Origin: Schizochytrium sp. TIO01
Lineage: Eukaryota > Sar > Bigyra > Thraustochytrida > Thraustochytriidae
Reading direction: 5' to 3'
NCBI GenBank assembly: GCA_004764695.1
Contig: SMSO01000033.1
Location: 2,247,001 to 2,311,000 of the forward strand
Length of the DNA: 64,000 nt
Positions 12,701 to 19,743 of this stretch are shown here, one piece after another. Position 1 is the first letter of the stretch, and each line of letters starts with the position of its first letter. The translations under genes were made by a program, and so were the position numbers. The notes below the pieces were generated by a model that ran no database searches, had not been told where the DNA came from, and was given only the letters and a program-made list of their open reading frames with translations.

Positions 12701-13233
12701 AGCCTTCCCGCAAGAAGACCACCAAGATTCTTAACGCCTGGGAGGAGATTTACTGTGATGCCGTGGCCTCCCTTCGTGACTCCAGCCAGTCCGTCGATCA
12801 GTGGCGTACTCTTTGTGTCTCTCGTCTTCAGAATGAAGGCTTTGCTAGCGTCGTTGCTGAACTTGGTGATGGCCGCCTTACCTCTTCTTCTCAGAGCCTT
12901 TACTGTGCTAGTTCCGCCAGTGAGTATTCTCTCAAGTCTGAGAGTGACGGCTGCATGCCCGGAATTAGTGTCGAGTACCTGAACTCCACCGGCGACTGGG
13001 TTGAGTCCTTCTTTGTCCCGCAAAGTCTCCCCCCCTGCGGTAACCAGCTCGTCATCGATGCTGTTGACTTTCCCGAGCTCTTCTTGAACCAGATTCGCTT
13101 CAAGCAGTGCGAGTTGGACACCACCGAGTGCCCGGTCGGCACGCACACTGACTCATACTGTGCCACCGCCCAAGGATACACTATTTCGTACATGTACTCC
13201 TACAACGCTGCCATTTGCGGTAACGATAGTTAA
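9760..13233 (+). CDS. Secreted cysteine-rich protein with two tandem vWD-like halves
   Basis: This 1157-residue protein starts with a basic N-region and a hydrophobic core at about residues 15-28, so a cleaved secretory signal ending near residue 32 is likely. The rest is rich in Cys, Asp, Ser and Thr and carries many N-x-S/T sequons. It is made of two homologous halves, about 35-570 and 600-1140. Each half has a CC-x2-C...GDP...SFDG...CDGR block (near residues 134-165 and 698-730) and closes with a conserved block containing a PPC and a P-E-L-F motif before an R-F-x-Q-C. The C...GDP..SFDG pattern resembles the start of von Willebrand type D domains, but I do not see a complete canonical vWD domain. 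No transmembrane segment or GPI signal is evident. It was probably made by internal duplication. A role at the cell surface, wall or adhesive matrix is inference. Strong C-ending codon bias suggests high expression. Confidence 0.9.
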   Translation: MTMSADNMKRRLQVAAAVLATAVALFANEAQSAASSCGSGDTQILYQSNTKCTTSSSGVSNLATPEVTVDTCCGIESTSSWAGLLDDDSSSDDSICRYVETSSAYCEDGTDCELNSTDTMTISLNMYTTAANETCCRSCKCVGDPDCVSFDGTPASWVLCDGRRKSNCKQGRKPCRRQRDHLGNRCKWIKKDPLYEGWDEDGSPCQVDWEKSGHPTMTMYQRGLFASNLTLGERGVIVNLTISTGDTGAEYVLNAARCFEYDPRSNPDTYAEAWYSPTGDAIPSTWSVSIPNEVEIKWRVLDNQTNTIVEVLCTNPPDTNRTRLDVKKLYSLDDETDDDEYGFCVTNTIDRGLATTKYNSYSDGGQADYEFQQKCLVKTLPTILATCKIIMGAQCNPYSLDSYVTEWCENADLTYTDLQGDVDECIDMLVTSGTDSVRGARWTRYLCQLNRVDDVDECVALVSQFGWASFLETNSNGLNDDSTSSSCASNVTLYSKLEGDDATCALGIFVDYQLTNGTWVQAFFIPSDLPPCDAELSVDGSQYPELFMYPIRFRQCTLSASCLEETGCAPTVGFDVSLNFDSSVCPLGERDTCFSSECSMDSTTSTSPQTVCETQPSDLLSLGSCESCCTSDNILDSGALSGSLESDDSTALCRQVLTTAPFCDASDSSMTSICDSLITSNGQGVLTVNLTLNTTEMSCCKNCAAWGDPLVSSFDGEISKWINCDGRNSNCAIKEDVCESQLDHAGNACVYNSAIADLIKVGSDIGAYGSPCQSNVTLSGEAILTMYEGDGFRVNITNGERSVITHMSLETTYDNYTLDAALCFNDDPYDAWTTASGNEIDSAYLGLDFSATDNDDQYIWAVRDLENSLFMRIRCIRMTSSAGYTGGYRMNIESLIDIETDRTDTDGFCESGVIDTGLATINSNGEICQENIEDIVDFCRAVATPSCMLSEIATEVQNWCDTANVFQTSEDHAQECYDYIKPSRKKTTKILNAWEEIYCDAVASLRDSSQSVDQWRTLCVSRLQNEGFASVVAELGDGRLTSSSQSLYCASSASEYSLKSESDGCMPGISVEYLNSTGDWVESFFVPQSLPPCGNQLVIDAVDFPELFLNQIRFKQCELDTTECPVGTHTDSYCATAQGYTISYMYSYNAAICGNDS

Positions 13234-13876
13234 GAAGCTCTCGGACGGCATACTTGTGGCTTTCAAACCACAGGTTGTGAACGATCAACAACACAGCCCT
13301 TATTACAGTCTTGCATCGAAAGATAACTCTTTGTGGGACATCGCTCAATTCCAGACAAATTGAACCATTTCGCAGCGAGTCAGCGAAATTCCCCGTCAGA
13401 ACATGCCTCGCAAGTCGGTCGGCCGAACATGCTCTTTTTCTTCTAGAGAGACACAGACCATAGTAAAGACCGCATCATTAAAAGTGGATATTGCAGAATT
13501 TCCACAACTCATCAACCTGTCCACAGTAGATTAGTAAAGGAGTTGCCGCTCCTCGAAATATCGATAACTCAAAATCAAATCAAACCATATTCAATATTTT
13601 AAAAACATAGACTCCTTTTTTCGTTGCCTTCTTTGCTTGTTACTCCTCGCACTTTTTCAGTCACTTCTTGAAGAAAACCTTTGGATGGTCAGTCTCAGAT
13701 TTTGTCCTTTTACAAGTATTAACATAATTTATTCCGAATAAAATAGAACTCATATTTAGTTCAACACCAAGAATACAAGGACAAATTGTTTACGAAAGCA
13801 AATTGCAACGCAACAGGCAGAAGATTGTCTCCTGTCTATATGCATTTTATACGAGCAGACACAAAAAACAAAAGTT
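13234..13876. other. Convergent intergenic region
   Basis: This lies between the stop of the secreted-protein gene (+) and the stop of the coiled-coil gene (-). It becomes AT-rich after about 13560. I see nothing here beyond candidate polyadenylation hexamers. Confidence 0.6.
13728..13742. terminator. Back-to-back AATAAA hexamers between convergent genes
   Basis: TTTATT at 13728-13733 (AATAAA on the minus strand) sits next to AATAAA at 13737-13742 on the plus strand. The minus-strand signal is about 145 bases past the stop of the coiled-coil gene, a plausible distance. The plus-strand one is about 500 bases past the secreted-protein stop and is less certain. Hexamers occur by chance in AT-rich DNA. 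Confidence 0.35.
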
Positions 13877-14766
13877 CTATCCTAAACGCTTTGCAATGTA
13901 CATATCCTGCATTCGCTGCAGTTCCAGCGCTGCAAGACGCTCTTGTTCTGTCTGTTGGGCTGTTACAATTTTTCTTTCAAGAGCAGCATGTTTGTTTCGC
14001 TCTTTGCAGAGCGTTTTTTCGAGCTGCGCAGACCGCTGCGTCTCCTCCTCGAGTTTGTCTTGGCTGTTAGATGTCCACAGGCATGTTATTAGAGTAAAAA
14101 GGCCATCAGTCAGATACATCTTATTCCCATAATACCGATTTGCTATGCTAGTAGCATACAGAACTTACAGACGTGATATGGTTGCGGCGGCGTCCACTTT
14201 GTCATGCTTCAATTGCTCGTTTTCTTGCTGCAGCAGCTTCAAAACTCCTGCAAGCTCTGCAAGCTTCGACTCTACTGCCTGTAGACATCAAGAAAGTCAA
14301 AATAACCATCATGATTGAACGGGAAATCCATTTAGACGTAAAAGCATCCCAATTGTAGTTCCGAAGGCACAGTTGCCATTTTTTGCAACGTCAAGGTCGT
14401 CCATTGCTTATGCCAAAGCAAAGTGCATGAACATATTACATATCAACGTCATTATTATATCAGTATAGAAATAAATATACACCCCCATAGAGAGCCAAGA
14501 AGAAGCGCCAAAGATAATAAGCGTGAGACAGCCTCCCAAGGGTTGCATATTCGCCGTGCAGCAGCGCGCCGATTCGAAACTTACACGGAATTAGTCACTC
14601 TGATCGTTAGTTGGTTGCTCTCCCCAAACGCTGTCTTGCCAAGATCGCCTTGACTTAAACTCACCTCAACCCTTCGCACTGACGCTAGCTGGACCTGTTC
14701 TGCACGTCTATCCCTCAACGCAAGAAGCTCTTCCAGCTGGTCTACTGCCGCTCGGTGTCGACCCAT
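13877..14766 (-). CDS. Small three-exon coiled-coil protein
   Basis: I assembled this gene from splice signals on the minus strand. Exons are 14766-14665, 14278-14169 and 14063-13877, with donors GTGAGT and GTAAGT and acceptors ending CAG. The joined frame is 132 residues. Phases agree at both junctions (0 and 2), and heptad-like leucine spacing runs through the splice points, which supports the model. Almost the whole protein is predicted coiled coil, rich in Glu, Gln, Lys, Arg and Leu and ending A-K-R-L-G. The start is the first in-frame ATG. The open frame extends 22 codons further upstream without an ATG, so an additional 5' exon is possible. I do not recognise the family. It is divergent from the RidA gene, about 500 bases away. 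Confidence 0.6.
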
Positions 14767-15267
14767 CGCCCCGTCGAAGCTTTGGGAGGCTTTGGGAGTT
14801 TGACGAAATAATTCATCATGATTGAAATTCACACATAAGAATCAAGAGAATAACAAGTTTCTTTTCTCTTAGTACACTTTTAGAACTACTTGTTTTGAAA
14901 AGATCAATTATCATCTCTACCAATTGATAACTGAAGCTCGAACTCCTGATTCACAACAAAGACCCTTCATCAATAGAGCATATCTTCATAATTTGACTAA
15001 CTTGCTTTTAGTTGAAGTCTGTGCAAAACCGCATGCTCTCAAACGAATCCAGCCACATACTATACATTTAGTTAGGTCCCTTATAGGTAGATCAGACTGA
15101 CTAAATGCCTTTCCCATCCAACAAACACGAAATCCAAAATAATTTAATTTTCCGGTGCGTCTCTGCTGTCTCGAAAGTCTCTCAGGTTTTGACGCTAACC
15201 AGCGCAAAACTCCCCCTTCGTAAACACTCTCCTCTCACTCGCAAGGACTTCTTCGCTTCCCGACATT
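14767..15267. other. Divergent promoter region
   Basis: This lies between the coiled-coil gene (-) and the RidA-family gene (+), so it should hold both promoters. It is AT-rich at 14830-14960. No TATA box or repeat stands out. Confidence 0.5.
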
Positions 15268-15768
15268 ATGGCAGACATGGATTTCTCTTCGTGGGCTCGC
15301 AACCCCTTCACACTCGGATTCGCTAGTGCCGTGGCTGTCGCTGGCGCCTTTGCCTTGGGCGTACGCTCTGGGTCCGCTCGCAAGGCTGCCTCTAGCTCCG
15401 GACTCGCTGCAGTACGTCGCTGGCGTGACTCGCCTCGTGCCTGCGCCTCTCTGGAGCACAACGGTGTTGTGTACCTCTCCGGCCAAGTGGCAGATATTGC
15501 TACTCTCGAGACCAGTGATGCCGCGGAGCAGACCCGCCAGACGCTTCGCAAGATTGATGAGCTTCTTGCTGAGGCTGGCACTGACAAGCGTAACATTTTA
15601 AGCGCCCAGATCTGGCTTAAGGATATCTCGAGGGACTTTGAGCCTATGAACGCGGTCTGGAATGCTTGGGTGGACACTCCCAACAAAGGTGTTAGAGCTT
15701 GCGTGGAAGCTCCCATGGCCAGGCCTAGCATCCTTGTGGAAATCAAGATTATCGCGGCCATGCCCTAA
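15268..15768 (+). CDS. RidA/YjgF/UK114-family protein with N-terminal membrane segment
   Basis: The 166-residue product has a RidA-type domain at about residues 48-166. It ends in the family pattern G-V-R-A-C-V-E-A...V-E-I-K-I-I-A-A, with R143 and E158 matching the conserved Arg and Glu of the active pocket. The stretch M-N-x-V-W-x-A-W-V makes it closer to the bacterial YoaB/RutC-like subgroup than to classical RidA. RidA proteins are trimers that hydrolyse reactive enamine/imine intermediates. The added feature is an N-terminal hydrophobic helix (about residues 13-32) followed by basic residues. It may act as a membrane anchor or organelle-import signal, since classical RidA starts directly with the domain. 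The ATG has an A at -3. The exact substrate is unknown. Confidence 0.85.
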   Translation: MADMDFSSWARNPFTLGFASAVAVAGAFALGVRSGSARKAASSSGLAAVRRWRDSPRACASLEHNGVVYLSGQVADIATLETSDAAEQTRQTLRKIDELLAEAGTDKRNILSAQIWLKDISRDFEPMNAVWNAWVDTPNKGVRACVEAPMARPSILVEIKIIAAMP

Positions 15769-16716
15769 ATGCCGCTGATACAAGTATGCCAAGATCCGTA
15801 TCTTATTTCCCTTGATTTCGTTGTCTAGTATTTCATCGTTGCTTCATGCGAAGATCAGGGTTCCGTCTCTTGCTTCCAAATGAGGAAGATAATTGAAGCG
15901 GGAACGTGGCTTGATATCCCTGCGCTATTCATTGCTCGCTTGGTACTCAACAAGCCTGGGTGCTAGTGCGCGGATGCTACTTGGAGATTTGACAGAGTGG
16001 TTTCAAGATGTTGCTCATTTTACAGTTATGATGTGAAACATGACATTGATAACCAGATTTTGCCACAAAAGCAGATCTAATTCTATTTCTTTTTTTCAAG
16101 TTATTGTCCATTCGACTACCTGGTGCCAGGTTTGCTGATTAAAAGTCCATGTCATGAAGAAAATTCCAATATCGGCGCTAGTGGAGGACCCCTCATGGCT
16201 ATAACTTTGCTTGACATATTGACATAAGTTGTTCAAGAAAGAATTTCAAAGATACAATTTTGCTTACAAGAAAACCTACAACTAGAAAATGATTTCCTTA
16301 ATTCTCGTAAATTGAGCAAATCTCTCAAAAAGATAAATACAAAGTGATTCGCACCGCCCCAGTTGTTGTAACCTGCTTCACTAATATGAAGTTAAAAGAA
16401 ACGGTTCGCCCTGCAAGTATTTGTTTGTTCGGACCTATTGATGAAAGGCATCTTAGGACATTTCATGTTTCTTTTGGAGTCGTATAAGTTACGAGGTTAA
16501 ACTTGTGCACAAGATAAATTCTAGAATTTCATATTGCACATAGTAAATTAATTGGATTCTTCTCCGTTCAACTGCTTATTGTCGTACCTTACTGGTATTA
16601 TGCTTGCTAGACTCAATTCAGGAAATCTGTCATATCAATATGCACAATAGGAAAACAGGATTAGAAATCGAAATATTGAATAATAGCAAGTTATGTTCCC
16701 TATTCGTTGAATATGA
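15769..16716. other. Convergent AT-rich intergenic region
   Basis: This lies between the RidA-family stop (+) and the stop of the coiled-coil/KGG protein (-). It is AT-rich from about 16020. I see no gene, RNA or repeat. Confidence 0.6.
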
Positions 16717-18768
16717 TCAATCATCAACGTGAGGCACATCGACCTCATCGTCCAAGCTTTTTCTTCGTGGGGATTTGCTTCTCTTGGTCTTTCGTGCACC
16801 TTTGCCTTTGGATTTAGGTGAACCCGAGGTAACACCTCCGTCACTGCTTGCCTCATCAGTATTCACTGACCCACTATCTACAGCACTACCAGTACCCGTC
16901 TTTTTCTTTGGACTTGATGCCTTCGATGATGCCGGTGTTTTCTTATTACCGCCACCTGTTGGTGAGTTAGCAGGAGATTTCTTTGCTTTACTAGCATCGC
17001 CACCAGGGGACTTTTTACCAGCCTTCTTAGCTGGTGAGGGACTCTTGGCACCACCTTTGCCACCTTTTTTAGTTGAACGTCCACGACCTTTATCGCCTTT
17101 GTCTCCTTTGCCTCCTTTGCCCCCTTTGCCTCCTTTGCCTCCTTTGCCTCCTTTGCCCTTTTTACCCTTTTCAAGAGCATCAGAAGCTTCAGCGGCGGCA
17201 GCCTCGGCTGCCAAGGCCTCCTCAATCTCTCGTGCCATCTGCATAGCCTCTGCTTCTCTGAATTGGTGTGACTCCTCGTCTGCTTTACGCATTTCTGCTA
17301 ACTCTCTTCCACAGTATGCCTCGTTGAGCCTAGCTAATGTGTCTTGGAGCTCAACTTCAAGCTCTTCAGTCCGTTTTATTGCTACATTTGCAGCTTGGGC
17401 ATTAGCCAACCCACGCATATCAGTCTCAATGAAACACTCTACTGTTGCAGACGAGAATTCTTCTGCACCTCTCTTGTATGCCTCAAACTCTTTACGTAAT
17501 GTGGCAATCTCTGCGTTGTGGTTATCCAGATTCATCTCTGCCTCACGTAGACGTTCAGTGCGCTCGTGAAGAAGCTCTGTGCGGTCCGTAAGAGTGCTTT
17601 CAAGATCCTCAATACGACCAAGGAGTTCACCCTCACGAAGCAGGTGATCCTGTATAAGCTTTCGCATTCGTTTTTGTAGGTTCTCAATATCGTTTTCACG
17701 CTGAGTGATCTCAACTTGAATACGAATACTCTCTAAAAGCCGTTGCTGATACATAATGTCTGCAAGACCCCGAAAGTATGAAGCTGATGTTTCGTATTTT
17801 TTCAGATCACGCATTTCGGCACGCACATTATTTGCTTCAGATACCGCATGTTTCGCACTTTCATTCACAGAATCTCGCTCCCCTAACAAGTCTTGCAACA
17901 TCTCCAGCAGATCATTGCGAAATGTTTCCTCAAGGTCGCGCACAACGTGGATCTGGGCCAAAAAATTTGTCACTGACTGGAAATCTGGACGTACTCTAAC
18001 ACCCTTCTCCAAACGTTTTAGTTCAGTCTCTACATATTCTAACTTATCCAAAAATGTGGTGACTTTCATATCCTTATCTGACGTTGGGTTGTTACGTTTC
18101 CAGACAGAATTCTTCATAAACACTGGCTTTGGAACACCGTCAAAGTTTTTGGACTCAATTACTGCAATGGTGTGCCGCTTCCAATGTTGAAGCACAGCTC
18201 CACGAATATTTTCTCTACACTTCATCAAATTTTTACCAGCAGCCCGAAGGTACTCGATCACGATACCATCCCAGACACTCTGTAGTATTTTACGCGCACA
18301 GGCATCCTCATTTTCAGGCTCCAAAAGACTCAAAATTGCTAGTAAGTTATTTCGACGGCTACTGAGCTGTTTAATCCCAACCTCTAGGCAGAGTGTTCGA
18401 AGCTCTTCCGTGTTGTGAAGCTCTAAGAGCTCTTCAAGACCTCTGCGAATATCCTCCGCGAGCTTCTCGCGGTTTTTGGCATTCTCGTGCTCTATTTCAA
18501 GCTGCTCAGGAGATAACTTTCGGACTGTCTCAGGGACACCCTGTGCAGCCTCTAATTGAGAAGAGAACGACGCCGAGGATTCTACATCTTGCTCTCCTCG
18601 GGACCCCGGTCGAATCCTCTTTCCCGCCTTGCGACTTCGCTGGGTTCTATGAGATGGGGAATGACGCCCATGAGGACTTAACGACGACCGAGATGATGGA
18701 GACCCTGACGAGGACGTATGCGACAGTCGCGGGTGGCCGCCCAGAGCTAATTTCCGCGCATTCAGCAT
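16717..18768 (-). CDS. Coiled-coil protein with Lys/Gly-rich tail
   Basis: This intron-free frame of 683 residues starts at an ATG preceded by an in-frame TGA. Residues 1-60 are Ser/Arg/His-rich and disordered. Residues about 75-230 look globular and helical (with a short L-x-x-L-C-L-E-V-G segment). About 240-530 form long coiled coils rich in Glu/Arg/Leu. At about 535-565 comes a run of G-G-K/G-D-K units encoded by a nine-base tandem repeat. The tail to 683 is Lys/Ser/Pro-rich with S-P-x-K/R motifs and ends in acidic residues. I do not recognise the family. A cytoskeletal or flagellar scaffold and a nucleic-acid-binding protein are both possible. It converges on the RidA gene. Confidence 0.8.
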   Translation of the reverse strand: MLNARKLALGGHPRLSHTSSSGSPSSRSSLSPHGRHSPSHRTQRSRKAGKRIRPGSRGEQDVESSASFSSQLEAAQGVPETVRKLSPEQLEIEHENAKNREKLAEDIRRGLEELLELHNTEELRTLCLEVGIKQLSSRRNNLLAILSLLEPENEDACARKILQSVWDGIVIEYLRAAGKNLMKCRENIRGAVLQHWKRHTIAVIESKNFDGVPKPVFMKNSVWKRNNPTSDKDMKVTTFLDKLEYVETELKRLEKGVRVRPDFQSVTNFLAQIHVVRDLEETFRNDLLEMLQDLLGERDSVNESAKHAVSEANNVRAEMRDLKKYETSASYFRGLADIMYQQRLLESIRIQVEITQRENDIENLQKRMRKLIQDHLLREGELLGRIEDLESTLTDRTELLHERTERLREAEMNLDNHNAEIATLRKEFEAYKRGAEEFSSATVECFIETDMRGLANAQAANVAIKRTEELEVELQDTLARLNEAYCGRELAEMRKADEESHQFREAEAMQMAREIEEALAAEAAAAEASDALEKGKKGKGGKGGKGGKGGKGGKGDKGDKGRGRSTKKGGKGGAKSPSPAKKAGKKSPGGDASKAKKSPANSPTGGGNKKTPASSKASSPKKKTGTGSAVDSGSVNTDEASSDGGVTSGSPKSKGKGARKTKRSKSPRRKSLDDEVDVPHVDD
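17095..17160. repeat. In-frame nine-base repeat encoding Gly-Gly-Lys units
   Basis: Tandem CCTCCTTTG-type units (plus strand) lie inside the coiled-coil/KGG gene. All lengths are multiples of three, so the frame is kept. It is likely length-polymorphic. Confidence 0.9.
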
Positions 18769-19743
18769 TCTTCAACACGAGGAAGGTTCTATTGCTCGCA
18801 TTCATGGCGTGAGCTTACTCAAGCCCAACAAGGGAAAACAGGAGGTGTCCGTTAAGTATCACATACAGAAGTCTTCTAAGACTATTTAATGACGCTAGAA
18901 CTATATATTTCTAAAATTTCAAACATTCTAGTTTGTCTAAAAATACTGAAGAGGACTTCCACGAGTAAATTTCGGCGATGGATCGGGAGTAAGAAAATGC
19001 GACTATGCTGATTAGAACACACCAAAAAATCCTAACTTCTATAACTCTTTACTTTTACTTTTTTTTTATTAAACCAACTACAGATTTACTACGGAAGACA
19101 ATAAATTTGGTGTCAACCATAGTAGTGACAACTATATGCATAAGAATTCACATTGAGAGCTCTGCTCTTTTCATCAAAATATTAAAACGTAGGAAATGAG
19201 GTCTATCCTCCTTTGCTAGCTGATCGAGATGAGAATAGTAAGACAAAAATTTGTGAGTCCTTATAAAATAAAATATTGTGAAGTCCATAAGGGTCAGTCA
19301 GAATTGAGCATCAATATATCTCTATGTTGCCTCTAAATAGTACTGCAGCATGTACAAAAATTCGAAGATTTACATCATTTGCATTGAACAAGTCTTCTTT
19401 GGATGTTATACACGGACAGGTCTACCTTGAACCAAGCTTGCAAGTCAAACGATCCGAATGCGTGTGCTGCGCTCGGTATGATGTCCTTTTATAACGTAGT
19501 ATTTCTTGTATATGAGTTTCTTGTTTTCTATATGTTTTGTTACTTGGTTTAGCTTCCTTCAATTCCTTGTAGTGTCTTTCGAAAGGCACAGCAGAAGCAA
19601 AATTACTTGGTATCTTCATAAGCTTTTTCTTGAGTACTTGAATATATACGAATGTATGGAAGTTTCTATGTTTGGGGCAAATGGAGGTTGTTGATATGCC
19701 CGAGCAAATAAATTTGACGCGGCTAGCGCCCAGTGCAATTACC
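18769..19743. other. AT-rich intergenic region
   Basis: This contains the presumed promoter of the coiled-coil/KGG gene at its left end and the 3' flank of the MBD-PhyH gene at its right end. Short frames on both strands show no recognisable protein. No repeats are evident. Confidence 0.6.
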
